Shown: positions 55,032 to 63,984, numbered from the stretch's first letter. The stretch is 64,000 bases of DNA from Corynebacterium sp. Marseille-P4321 (GCF_903645305.1 NZ_CAHJXO010000001.1:310001-374000); one strand, 5' to 3'. A program made the numbers and translations. Notes: generated by a model from the sequence alone, not told the origin.

Positions 55032-56612
55032 ATGACCCGCACCATCTCCAGCCGCGTAGCTGGTATTTCTCTCGCAGTTGCTCTCGCAGCGGGTGCCGCG
55101 ACGCCACTGCCGCTCGCACTCGCGGCTGACGCGGGTACCGACTTCGGCAACGCTGTGACCGTGTCGAACACGGATGTGCAGCAGCTCATCGCCAACGTGG
55201 CTTCCCAGGGTGCAAACCCGGTGGCCCTGAACCTGCACAAGTACATCGGCGACCCGGTGGCCACCCAGCCGGAGTACACCGGTGGCCAGGCCAATAACGC
55301 CGCGGATGGGCTGACCCCGGCAAACGGGGTGGAGTTCACCGTGCGCCGGGTGAACAACATCGACCTCACCACCGTGGCGGGTTGGCAGCAGTACTCGCAG
55401 CTGCGTAACGCCACCACGCCGGCTGCGGCCGACCTGGGGCCTGCGACCACCCTGACCACGGCGAACGGCGTGGCTACGGGCAACTTCCCGGTGGGTGTGT
55501 ACTACGTCGAGGAGACGGTGACGCCGGCCGGCGCGACGGCGGTGGCCCCGTTCTACATCGCGCTGCCGCTGCCGCTGACCTCAGGTGAGGGCGCGGACCA
55601 GGTGGTGACCGGGTGGAACCGGGAAGTGCACGTGTACCCGAAGAACCAGCAAGTCACGGGTGAGAAGACGGTGGATGACTCGCGCGTGTACGCCGGCGAG
55701 AACATCAAGTACACAGTGAGCGGCTCCGTTCCGGCGGTGCCCGCCACGAACACGTTCGACGGCTACGACATCGTGGACGACTTCGACGAGACCCGCCTCG
55801 ACGTCGTGGACAACACCATCGCCGTGACGCTCACGGGTGGCACCACCCTGGACAGCGGCACCGATTACCGGGTGGTGCAGGGCAACGGGAAGTTCGGTGT
55901 GTCGCTGACCAAGAGCGGCCTGGAGAAGTTGGTGACGGCGCGGAAGGCCAACGGGGAGCAGACCCGCGTGGTGCTCGCTTACGAGGCGAAGCTCAAGGAC
56001 GGCGCGACCTCCGGCGAGGCGACGAACTCGGCCCAGATCTACCCGCCGAATACCGCGAACACCAATGCCCAGTTCACCCGCGGCGTGATCGACGTGGACA
56101 ACCCCGACCGTAACGTCACCCCGATCGACGTGCCGGCGGTGAAGACGGTGCTGGGTCAGATCACGATCAATAAGGTGGGCGAGAACGACGCCGCCCTCGC
56201 GGGTGCGAAGTTCCAGCTCTACCGCTGCAACCCGGGCACCACCCAGACCAACGCGGGCCCGATCACGGTCAACGGCACCGACACGTGGACCACGGGCAAT
56301 GACGGTTCGGTCACGCTGCCCGCGATCCAGGTGGAGGACTTCTACAACAGCGCCTCGCAGGATGACAGCTTCGACTACTGCGTGGTGGAGACCCAGGCGC
56401 CGCGCGGCTACGCGTTGAACCCGCAGCCGGTGGCGGCGTCCATCACGGATGCCAACCGTACGAACGCGGTGAGAATCACCAACGTGAAGGACAACACGGC
56501 CATCAACCTGCCCACCACGGGTGAGCGCGGCACCCTATTCGCGGTAATCGGCGGTGGCCTGCTGGCACTGCTGGCCGCGCTGTACTTCGCACGCCGTAAC
56601 CGCACGGCGTAG
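55032..56612 (+). CDS. Major pilin, SpaA/SpaH type, LPTTG-anchored
   Basis: Shaft subunit of a sortase-assembled pilus. ATG at 55032 with AAGGGG upstream and a signal peptide (MTRTISSRVAGISLAVALAA). The pilin motif VHVYPKN holds the linking Lys204. E-box-like stretches are YYVEET and YCVVETQAPRGYAL, for isopeptide-stabilised domains. Sorting signal LPTTG at residues 493-497, hydrophobic helix, tail ARRNRTA. 526 aa. First gene of the pilin-sortase-tip set. Confidence 0.93.
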   Translation: MTRTISSRVAGISLAVALAAGAATPLPLALAADAGTDFGNAVTVSNTDVQQLIANVASQGANPVALNLHKYIGDPVATQPEYTGGQANNAADGLTPANGVEFTVRRVNNIDLTTVAGWQQYSQLRNATTPAAADLGPATTLTTANGVATGNFPVGVYYVEETVTPAGATAVAPFYIALPLPLTSGEGADQVVTGWNREVHVYPKNQQVTGEKTVDDSRVYAGENIKYTVSGSVPAVPATNTFDGYDIVDDFDETRLDVVDNTIAVTLTGGTTLDSGTDYRVVQGNGKFGVSLTKSGLEKLVTARKANGEQTRVVLAYEAKLKDGATSGEATNSAQIYPPNTANTNAQFTRGVIDVDNPDRNVTPIDVPAVKTVLGQITINKVGENDAALAGAKFQLYRCNPGTTQTNAGPITVNGTDTWTTGNDGSVTLPAIQVEDFYNSASQDDSFDYCVVETQAPRGYALNPQPVAASITDANRTNAVRITNVKDNTAINLPTTGERGTLFAVIGGGLLALLAALYFARRNRTA

Positions 56613-56621
56613 GCCGGTCGG

Positions 56622-57518
56622 GTGAGGAGGGCCGTGGCGGGGGAGCCGGAGGTCGTCGATAAGCAAAAGCGCTCCTGGAAAGATGTGTTCTGGGCGCTGG
56701 CGCTGATTCTCGGCCTGCTGGGGATGCTGTACCCGGTGACCTCGACGCTGGTGAACAACCGCTACCACTCGATCATCGCAGAGCGCACCCGCGCGGAGAC
56801 GGCGCAACTGCCGGACCACGAGCGCAACAGGCTGTGGGAGGAGATGCTGGCGTACAACCGGGACATCACCGCACGCCCGGTCTCTGAGCTGAGCATCGGC
56901 GGCGACCACTCCTCACCCGACTACCGCCGCTACCTGGACACCGGGCTGGCGCCGGGCCAGGATCAGCTCGCGCAGGTGGTGATCCCCTCTGTCGGGATCG
57001 CGCTGCCGGTGTACCACGGCACGTCCGATCGCGTGCTGACGAAGGGTGCGGGCCACCTGTTCGGCACCACCTTCCCCACGGGAGGGGAGGGGTCGAACAC
57101 GGCGATCTCCGCGCACACGGGGCTGGTCAACGCGTCGATGTTCGACAACCTGCCAAAACTGAAGAAGGGCGAGGACATCTACATCCACGTTCTCGGGCGC
57201 ACGCTGCGATACCAAATGGTGAGCTCGAAGGTGGTGCCGCCGGACTCGCTGGACGCGATCCCGCTGCCCGGCGAGCCGGGCGACCACCTCTACCTGATCA
57301 CCTGCACGCCGTACGGGCTGAACTTCAACCGCCTCGTGGTCGACGCGGTGCGGGTGCCCATGGACGAGGAGGCGCCGAGCCCGCAGACCTCGAACACGAT
57401 CATCGGCTGGCAGTGGTGGATGTGGCTCTCCGTCGGGTTTGCCCTGCTTGTTCTGCTGCTACTACTTATTCCGCTGCTTCTGTGGCGCAGGAAGGATGAA
57501 GAACATGAGGATGCTTAA
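56622..57518 (+). CDS. srtC: Class C (pilin-specific) sortase
   Basis: Transpeptidase that polymerises the neighbouring pilins. Two membrane helices (about residues 20-45 and 265-285) flank the catalytic domain, with His165 in ISAHTGL, Cys228 in LITCTPYG and Arg237 in NFNRLVV. GTG at 56622 gives 298 aa; a GTG at 56634 follows AGGAGG but at only 3 bases. The stop overlaps the tip gene. Motif copy 56654-56664 encodes VVDKQKRSW just before the first helix. Confidence 0.93.
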   Translation: MRRAVAGEPEVVDKQKRSWKDVFWALALILGLLGMLYPVTSTLVNNRYHSIIAERTRAETAQLPDHERNRLWEEMLAYNRDITARPVSELSIGGDHSSPDYRRYLDTGLAPGQDQLAQVVIPSVGIALPVYHGTSDRVLTKGAGHLFGTTFPTGGEGSNTAISAHTGLVNASMFDNLPKLKKGEDIYIHVLGRTLRYQMVSSKVVPPDSLDAIPLPGEPGDHLYLITCTPYGLNFNRLVVDAVRVPMDEEAPSPQTSNTIIGWQWWMWLSVGFALLVLLLLLIPLLLWRRKDEEHEDA

Positions 57519-59943
57519 GCGCCTTGCGTCCGCGCTCACCGCCGCGGCGCTTCTCACCGTGCCCGCGTTCGCGTCCGCGCAGACCACCACTCAGCCGCAG
57601 CCGGAGCCTTCGCTTATCGACGCCTCCGTGACCACCCCTCCCACAACCACCACCACCCCGGTCAGCACGTCGACTACAGCGCCGACCACTGTTGCCGCCG
57701 CGCCAACGCCCTCGTCGCCGATGTCCACACCCACCACCACGGCGCGTGTGGTGGCTCCGTTTGCCGCGCTGGCCCCGCAGGCGAACCAGATTGTGACCAA
57801 GTGCGATTACCGTTCGGGCGCCGATAGCGAACAGGGCCCGTACGCCAACAACATCTGCTGGTTGGACTTCGGCCCGATCTTCAGCGGCGCGGCAACCGGC
57901 GGCAATGCACAACCTGGCGGAACGCGCCTGCCGAATCTCGCGCCGGCTGCGACCTCCGCCGGGCAACCCGTGTTGGTCAACGTGGGCGGGCCCCGCAACG
58001 TGCAGCTCACGTTCAACTTGAAGGTGCAGACGGTTGCCGCGAACGATACCAACAAGCAACAGCTTGCCGACGGCACCACGTTCTCCCGCGACACCCTCAC
58101 CAGGATCGGCGCGTACTCCAACGTGCTGTGGAACCAGCAGTTCTGGGGCAACCCCGCGAAGAACCCGGGGTACTACCTGGCCACCGATCCGAGCGCGCAA
58201 TCGGCCCGCCCGATCATCGGAGCGTCCAGGATCGCAGAACCCGTGGTGTTCCGCTTCGACGACATCACCATCTACGAAGACGGCGTGCCGCTGACCCGCG
58301 ACTACTCCTTCGTCATGGCGGATGCGGAGTCGGTGAACAACGGCGAAGAGATCGGCATGGTCGCCGACACCGCAGTGAACTCGCTCGCGTTGGTCAACCC
58401 GCCCGGAAGCAACCGGGTGTGCTCTGGATCTTCGCGGCTGCCGCAGTTTGGCACCAGTGGTACGAACGGCTTTTTCAACTGCGTGGGCGGCGGCAGCGGC
58501 GCATCCGCCTTCTACCTCGCCCAAGCGCTGTCACCCAAGACCGTCGAAGCGGCCATTTGGCGCACGAACGGCGCGCAGGGCTTCGCAATCGGGCTGGGTA
58601 CCAGTGCCGTTGAGGAGCAGCAGAAGGTCGAGGCCGTCACGCTGCCCGATACCGGCACCCGGGACGACACCACCTTCACCATGGACGTCCAGCGTGCCGA
58701 GCTGAACGGCACGGCCGCGGACGAAGCCCCGCTCATCAACGCCACCCAGCGGGCCAACCAGCCTGTGGAGACGAAGAAGAGCACCTACCTTTACGACGGC
58801 TCATCGCCCGTCCTACGCTTCACCTCCCGCATCGCGGCGTCCGACGACCGCCTCAACCGCGCCGCACGCTACGGCCAGCCGCGGTGGACCTGCTACAGCC
58901 AGGCCGGCACCGCACGCACCCCGATCACGCCGACGGTGGTACCGGAAACCGAAGGCGGCCTGACCACCGGTTCGGTCGCTTCCATCACCACCACCGGGCC
59001 CGGCGACTACCACTGCGAGGTGCAATGGCCGGCGTGGATCACGCAAGGACAGCTCAACCTATCCAAGCAACTGCTTGGCGACGCCTCCGGCCCCCTCGCC
59101 CAGACCCCATTCACCATCACCGCCGTATGTGCCCTGCCGACCGGCGTGGACCCGCGGCGCTACACCCAGGCCTTCGGCGTCCCCGTTGATCCGCAGAACC
59201 GGATCACCGTTCCGCTGACCGTGCGGGCGGGTGAGCCCGCCGTGCCCATCTACGCGCCGGTGGGAAGCAGCTGCACCTTCTCCGAGACCGCCACAAACCA
59301 GCCTGGTACTACCCACACCCTCGCCTGGCGCGTGGATAACGGTGCGGAAGTCCCCGCGCCCACCGTGACCGTGGTGGCGGCGGCCGCGCCGAAAACCGTG
59401 ACAGCCATCAACCGGTATTTCCCGATCCTCACGTCAGCCTCCGTGCGACGCAACGTGGTCGCACCCGCCGACGCCGCTGGTCTCGTCGGCGCGTCCAGCC
59501 CCGTTGCCTTCGACTGCGGAACCCGCACCATCGGTGGTGCCACGGTGCAGCTTCGCGGCACGGTCAACGTCGGGTCTGGGCCAACCGCACTTCCCGTTTC
59601 AGCCGTTCAACCCCCCGCTGGCGTGACCGCAGCCCAGCTCGGCCTTCCCGGAAGCCCGGGCGTGCTGGCGGTCCCCGTGGGCAACGTGTGCACCTTCACC
59701 GCGACCGCGAGCACCCTTCCCGCTCCGGGGAAGTACGAGTGGACGTTCGCGGGAGCCTCGGTCACCGCTGCCGAGGGCCAGCGTGCCGACGCCCTGGTGA
59801 CCCTCACCGCCGTCAGCGCGTCCCAGGTCATCCCGCTGCTGCCGCTTCCCGCCACGGGAAGCAAGCCGTACCTGGTGGTGCTCACCCTGCTGAGTGCGTT
59901 GCTCTTGGTGGCAGTGGTCGTTCGGAGCTTCTGGCGGCGGTAG
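57505..59943 (+). CDS. Large LPATG-anchored pilus tip adhesin
   Basis: ATG at 57505 is chosen (AAGGA 8 bases upstream; in-frame ATGs at 57496 and 57511). Signal peptide ends near PAFASA, then a Thr/Pro-rich linker containing a motif copy (57612-57622, SLIDASVTT). A long N-terminal adhesin domain starts near ICWLDFGPIF. DUF5979-like Ig domains with paired Cys follow (QLNLSKQLLGDASGPL, FTITAVC). LPATG at residues 781-785, then a helix and RSFWRR. 812 aa. Overlaps the sortase gene by 14 bases, as for a tip subunit. Receptor unknown. Confidence 0.88.
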   Translation: MRMLKRLASALTAAALLTVPAFASAQTTTQPQPEPSLIDASVTTPPTTTTTPVSTSTTAPTTVAAAPTPSSPMSTPTTTARVVAPFAALAPQANQIVTKCDYRSGADSEQGPYANNICWLDFGPIFSGAATGGNAQPGGTRLPNLAPAATSAGQPVLVNVGGPRNVQLTFNLKVQTVAANDTNKQQLADGTTFSRDTLTRIGAYSNVLWNQQFWGNPAKNPGYYLATDPSAQSARPIIGASRIAEPVVFRFDDITIYEDGVPLTRDYSFVMADAESVNNGEEIGMVADTAVNSLALVNPPGSNRVCSGSSRLPQFGTSGTNGFFNCVGGGSGASAFYLAQALSPKTVEAAIWRTNGAQGFAIGLGTSAVEEQQKVEAVTLPDTGTRDDTTFTMDVQRAELNGTAADEAPLINATQRANQPVETKKSTYLYDGSSPVLRFTSRIAASDDRLNRAARYGQPRWTCYSQAGTARTPITPTVVPETEGGLTTGSVASITTTGPGDYHCEVQWPAWITQGQLNLSKQLLGDASGPLAQTPFTITAVCALPTGVDPRRYTQAFGVPVDPQNRITVPLTVRAGEPAVPIYAPVGSSCTFSETATNQPGTTHTLAWRVDNGAEVPAPTVTVVAAAAPKTVTAINRYFPILTSASVRRNVVAPADAAGLVGASSPVAFDCGTRTIGGATVQLRGTVNVGSGPTALPVSAVQPPAGVTAAQLGLPGSPGVLAVPVGNVCTFTATASTLPAPGKYEWTFAGASVTAAEGQRADALVTLTAVSASQVIPLLPLPATGSKPYLVVLTLLSALLLVAVVVRSFWRR

Positions 59944-60227
59944 GGGAGGGGCCTCGCCGGGCTCGCGCAAGGTTCCGGCCTAACGCGTCGCTAAGCGACG
60001 CACAAGGGTTCGGCTCTGATCATCAATGATTGGCCCGAGCGCTTTCGCTGCACACGACTTTCCCCGTTGGCACCATCTTGGGGGTAGAGAGGTGATAGCT
60101 CAATGGAGCGTTGACAAACGACTCGAGCAGGTCTTTGACTAGGGCGTTAACCCCGCCGCCACCCGGGACATTTTAGAGCGGAATGCCGCCCTAATTCTTG
60201 ATACATCGACAAAAGGAGTGTTAACCA
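59944..60227. other. Intergenic region before the oxidoreductase
   Basis: 284 bp without a gene. It contains CGTCGCTAAGCGACG at 59986-60000, a near-palindromic form of the dispersed motif, and TTGACA near 60111 as a possible -35. Confidence 0.45.
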
Positions 60228-61295
60228 ATGAAAGCCTTCGGATTCTTGAGCTTCGGGCACTACGCCATCGACGGCAAGCGTGGCCCGTCCGCGGAACAGG
60301 TCGCCAAGATCCACCTGGAGATCGCCCAGGCCGCGGACGAAATCGGGGTGAACAACGCGTCCTTCCGTGTCCACCACTTCGTGCCGCAGGCCTCCGCGCC
60401 GATGCCGCTGCTTGGTGCTGTCGCGGCCACCACCAAACACATCGAAGTGGGCACCGGCGTCATCGACATGCGCTACGAAAACCCGCTCTACCTGGCCGAA
60501 GAGGCCGCGTCGCTGTACCAGATTTCCGGTGGCCGCGTGGCCTTGGGCGTCTCGCGCGGTGCCCCGGAGGTGGCTGACCGCGGCTGGGAGGCCTTCGGCT
60601 ACAAGGGCGAAGCGCCCAACGGTGCGGACGTGGCACGCAGCCACCTCGAGGCGTTCATGGCCGCGATGGACGGCAACGGGTTCGCCGTCGCCGCTCCGCT
60701 GGACCGGCAGTACCCCAACATGTTCCAGCCCGGCTCCGCCCTGCCGGTCTTTCCCATGGCGCCCGATCTGCGCAAACACATCTTTTACGGCTCCGGCACC
60801 CACACCTCGGCTGAACAAACTGCGAAGGACGGGTTGAACCTGATGTCGTCCACCCTGGTCTCCGAGACCACCGCCGAAACGCTGGGCGAAATCCAGGCCG
60901 ACCAGATCAGCCGCTACCGCGCCGCGTGGAAAGAGGCAGGTCACGCTTGGACGCCGCGCGTGTCGGTGTCCCGCTCCGTCTTCCCCATCGTCGACGGCGC
61001 GGACATGCAGATGTTCGGCATGCAGGCCTCCGGTTCCGACCAGGTGGGCGCGCTGCCTGATGTCGGCTCCACCACCTTCGGACGCACCTACGCCGCCGAG
61101 CCGGACAAGCTCATTGAGCAGCTCAAGGCCGACCCCGCCGTCATGTCCGCCGATACCCTGCTCATCACCATCCCCACCGGCATGGGCGTGGACGTCAACG
61201 TGAAGATCTTGGAAAATTTCGCCACTCACGTCGCCCCTGCGCTGGGCTGGCAGCCGAACACCGAAGGCCCAGTCGCCGGCTATCCCATCAACTAA
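60228..61295 (+). CDS. Luciferase-like flavin-dependent oxidoreductase
   Basis: LLM-class monooxygenase using reduced flavin; substrate unknown. ATG at 60228 with AAAGGAG 8 bases upstream. TIM-barrel features: MKAFGFLSFGHY, VHHFVPQASAPMPLLGAVAATT, IEVGTGVIDMRYENPLYLAEEAA, GRVALGVSRGAP. 355 aa. It has no evident link to pili and may be passenger DNA or part of the region downstream of ppk2 in the donor. Confidence 0.87.
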   Translation: MKAFGFLSFGHYAIDGKRGPSAEQVAKIHLEIAQAADEIGVNNASFRVHHFVPQASAPMPLLGAVAATTKHIEVGTGVIDMRYENPLYLAEEAASLYQISGGRVALGVSRGAPEVADRGWEAFGYKGEAPNGADVARSHLEAFMAAMDGNGFAVAAPLDRQYPNMFQPGSALPVFPMAPDLRKHIFYGSGTHTSAEQTAKDGLNLMSSTLVSETTAETLGEIQADQISRYRAAWKEAGHAWTPRVSVSRSVFPIVDGADMQMFGMQASGSDQVGALPDVGSTTFGRTYAAEPDKLIEQLKADPAVMSADTLLITIPTGMGVDVNVKILENFATHVAPALGWQPNTEGPVAGYPIN

Positions 61296-61395
61296 CTCCT
61301 GCCAGTCGCCCCTGTTGCCGCGGCTGTCCACGACTGCAGCCAGCGTCAACGGGGCGGCAGCAGGCCCTTCGCATCCTGCGTCGGTTCAGTGCACC

Positions 61396-61527
61396 TCCCT
61401 GGACAAGTGGGACGATTACACCCGCGCCAAGGAGGAGCAGTTTCGCTATACGGACACCGACGAGTCGCCTTGGATCACCATCAAGTCCAACGACAAGAAG
61501 CGCGGCCGCGACCAGATCGGGGACTAG
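61396..61527 (+). pseudogene. Truncated ppk2 copy (3' fragment with 99-bp internal deletion)
   Basis: Encodes SLDKWDDYTRAKEEQFRYTD through IKSNDKKR, then jumps to GRDQIGD and the stop. Compared with intact ppk2 exactly 33 codons are missing; the deletion ends are the 8-bp repeat GAAGCGCG (53591-53598 and 53690-53697 in ppk2). The rest differs from ppk2 only at synonymous positions, so the copy came from a diverged allele rather than a recent local duplication. Confidence 0.9.
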
Positions 61528-61547
61528 GGGCACATCGCTTAGCGACG
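61497..61547 (+). repeat. ppk2 3'-end repeat, copy 3 (51-bp direct repeat)
   Basis: Identical over 51 bp to 54711-54761, ending in the dispersed-motif variant GCTTAGCGACG. Confidence 0.92.
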
Positions 61548-61556
61548 GCATCGTCA

Positions 61557-61592
61557 CCACCGCCACGGGACCCCATCCCGTGGCGGTTTTTC
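61557..61592 (+). terminator. Terminator behind ppk2 copy 3
   Basis: CCGCCACGGGA/TCCCGTGGCGG perfect stem, ccccа-type five-base loop, then TTTTT. Confidence 0.92.
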
Positions 61593-62299
61593 CATTCATC
61601 TAGCTTGTCCCGTTGGGGCGTCCAACCGAGTGGGTAGACGAGGATCACGCCGAGATTGGCAGTTGGAGTGTCTCAGGCGCGCAATTAGTCTTCGCGGTGA
61701 ATACTTACCCCAAGCCACTGGCATTCCGAACTGGGGTCAGAAAAGCGGGGCCGGAGTGGCAATGACGTGCTCTTCCCGCTACCGCAGGGATGACCTCGCA
61801 GCTCGTGCTGAGCAGTGCAGGTAACCGGTAGAACAGCTTTTACCGGCACGCGTTAGTTGGCAAGCAGCTCGGAGTCGGCTCTCGAGAACCAGAAACGAAA
61901 GCGGGCTGCAATTTGTAGTGTCAAACGCCACCCCCGATCAACACCCCCGACCTAAGAGGATCCTGTATGACCCCACTCCTTTAAGTTGGTCGACGTGTGG
62001 GTGGCATGACTGCCGGAAAATTCGAGATGCGCTTACACAGCGCCATGACATGGGGGTATCGGGGGTCGTGACAGACGCGAACCAAGGCGGCGACAGGCGT
62101 AATTTTCGCGACATATGTCTTTCCTGAACACCCTTAAGCTGCATGTTTGGGCAGAATCGACGCCTCTGTGAGTTAGTAGTACATTCCTATCTGTGCCCAA
62201 GCTGGGCTAGGTCTCCCAGGGGTGATTCCCAGAATCCCGGAGCCCTCAATCGCTGACCTGAACGGCCCAGCGACCACCACATCCGAAAGGAACACACTC
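61593..62299. other. Noncoding stretch upstream of second pilin locus
   Basis: About 700 bp, lower in GC, no supported gene (ORFs of 60 to 70 codons here look spurious). It contains a decayed motif end (ATCGACGCCTCTGTG at 62157-62171) and related stretches TGACCCCACTCCTTTAAGTTG (start 61968) and TGAACACCCTTAAGCTG (62125), which could be ends of a lost insertion element. The pilin promoter must lie here. Confidence 0.45.
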
Positions 62300-63907
62300 A
62301 TGGCAGTAGCCCTAAAGAAAACCGCGGCGATCGCTATCGCTGCAGGTTTCGCCATCTCCGGCGCCGCCGGTATGGCAGCCACGGAAGCTCTGGCTCAACC
62401 GGCCGCAGCGACGTCTGCGTTCACGGGTACGCAAAACATCCCGTCCGACTGGACCACCGGCAACCTTTACATCAACAAGTTCGAGAACGCGACCTCGGGT
62501 ACTGCGGGCAACGGCGAGAAAATCGACGACACGTCGAAGCTCGGGCGCCCGATGCAGGGCGTGAAGTACTCCATCATCAAGCTCGATGGCCTCGATGTGC
62601 GCAAGAACTCGGACTGGCAGAAGTTCGCCACCTTCAACACCCTGAACAACAACGGTGCTCTACCGGAAGGGGTCACGGAGGGCACAAAGACCGAGGTCAC
62701 TACTGACGCAGATGGTCTGGCAACCGCAGAGCTGCCGATCGGCTTCTACAAGGTGGTTGAAACGGTCCCGGAGGGTTACACCGCCAAATCCAACCCCTTC
62801 TACGTCTCGCTTCCGATGACGGACCCGTCCAACCGCTCTCAGTGGATGCGCGACGTGTACGTCTACCCGAAGAACCAGGGCCCGGAGGAAACCAGCAGGC
62901 CGACCAAGACGGTCGTGGATGCGAATAAGCACGCTGGCGAGATCATTGAGTACCCGGTCTCGCAGGTGCTGCCGAACACTGCCGACACCCGCGCCAACGG
63001 TTTTGCATACTACGCAGTTCGAGATGTGGTTCCGCAGGATCGTTTGGAGCTACCGACTGCGAACGACGCGGCCAGCGCTGTTAAAGATGTCACGGTGAAC
63101 GGAACGGCTCTGACCGCGGGCACTGACTACTTCGTTCAGCTCGACAATGCCGGCAACCCGGTTGTGACCTTCTCCAAGTCTCGAGTCGATCAGCTCAAGG
63201 CCAATGACACCGTTGAGATCAACTTCCAGTTCAGGGTCAAGGCTGTTGCCGGCGAGGAACTCGGTTCTGTCGAGAACGAGCTCGAGACCTACCCGGTCCC
63301 AGGCAACGCGACCAACCCGCCGACCCCGCCGACCGACACCCCGCCGGACACCCCGTGGGAGCCGCCGACAGATACCCCGCCGGACACCCCGGAGCACAAC
63401 CCGAACTCCTACTTCGGCAACGCGTACCTGACGAAGAAAGACGCCTCCGCCAAGACCGCGATTAAGGGTGCGCAGTTCTCGGTCTACGGTGGCGCCTGCT
63501 CCACCGTAGACACCTCCACCACGGCGTTGATGACGGCGACTACTGGCGACGACGGCCGCGCAGACTTCCTCGGCCTGCACGTCAACAACTTCGAGAACGA
63601 TGCAGCGACGGGGGAGACCCAGACGACTCCGAAGAGCTACTGCCTCGTCGAGTCGCAGGCAGCCCCGGGCTACGAGCTTCTTGCCCAGCCGATCGATTTC
63701 CAGATCCTCGTCGAGGGCCAGGATGCCGCAGGCAAGGGTGGCACCGTGAAGGCTGTCAACCTCACCACCGACCAAAACCTGACGGACAACACCAGGCTGA
63801 ACCTGCCGCTTACCGGTGGCAACGGCATCTGGTTTGTTCTCGCCATCGGCGCGATCCTCGTCGCAGCTGGCGGTGCTTACTCCTACGCACAGCGTCGTAA
63901 CGCGTAA
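62300..63907 (+). CDS. Second major pilin, SpaA/SpaD type, LPLTG-anchored
   Basis: ATG at 62300 with AAGGA 9 bases upstream; signal peptide MAVALKKTAAIAIAAGFAIS to about ALAQ. Pilin motif VYVYPKN with Lys191, E-box-like stretches YKVVET and YCLVESQAAPGYEL, a Pro/Thr linker repeat (PPTDTPPDTP twice), sorting signal LPLTG at residues 502-506, helix, tail AQRRNA. 535 aa. Clearly diverged from the first pilin, so a separate pilus type. Near the end a stretch EGQDAAGKGGTVK (residues 472-484) looks like the PPK2 P-loop. Confidence 0.92.
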   Translation: MAVALKKTAAIAIAAGFAISGAAGMAATEALAQPAAATSAFTGTQNIPSDWTTGNLYINKFENATSGTAGNGEKIDDTSKLGRPMQGVKYSIIKLDGLDVRKNSDWQKFATFNTLNNNGALPEGVTEGTKTEVTTDADGLATAELPIGFYKVVETVPEGYTAKSNPFYVSLPMTDPSNRSQWMRDVYVYPKNQGPEETSRPTKTVVDANKHAGEIIEYPVSQVLPNTADTRANGFAYYAVRDVVPQDRLELPTANDAASAVKDVTVNGTALTAGTDYFVQLDNAGNPVVTFSKSRVDQLKANDTVEINFQFRVKAVAGEELGSVENELETYPVPGNATNPPTPPTDTPPDTPWEPPTDTPPDTPEHNPNSYFGNAYLTKKDASAKTAIKGAQFSVYGGACSTVDTSTTALMTATTGDDGRADFLGLHVNNFENDAATGETQTTPKSYCLVESQAAPGYELLAQPIDFQILVEGQDAAGKGGTVKAVNLTTDQNLTDNTRLNLPLTGGNGIWFVLAIGAILVAAGGAYSYAQRRNA

Positions 63908-63928
63908 GCAATTCGCGGTGTAACCGCA

Positions 63929-63955
63929 CGCTGCCCGCGATCCGTGCGGGCAGCG
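63929..63955 (+). terminator. Hairpin between second pilin and next gene
   Basis: CGCTGCCCGC pairs perfectly with GCGGGCAGCG across 7 bases; no T tract, so perhaps a processing or attenuation hairpin that lowers expression of the next gene. Confidence 0.55.
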
Positions 63956-63984
63956 ACCAAACTTCGTACACGGAAAGGGGAGCA

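Larger units (their letters stand above)
54711..61547. other. Candidate pilus island between 51-bp direct repeats
   Basis: The perfect repeats at 54711-54761 and 61497-61547 enclose about 6.7 kb with pilin, sortase, tip adhesin and an oxidoreductase. Both repeats are followed by a hairpin with accgccacgg and ggcggttttt. No integrase is present, so homologous recombination at ppk2 is the likely route of gain and possible loss. Confidence 0.55.

Noticed and set aside
61315..61637. Short ORFs over ppk2 copy 3 as real genes
   Set aside because: They are the ppk2 fragment in frame and a shadow frame; no start or promoter.
61918..62144. Possible transposase remnant upstream of the second pilin
   Set aside because: Short frames on both strands but no recognisable transposase motif; only weak direct similarity of two TTAAG-containing stretches.
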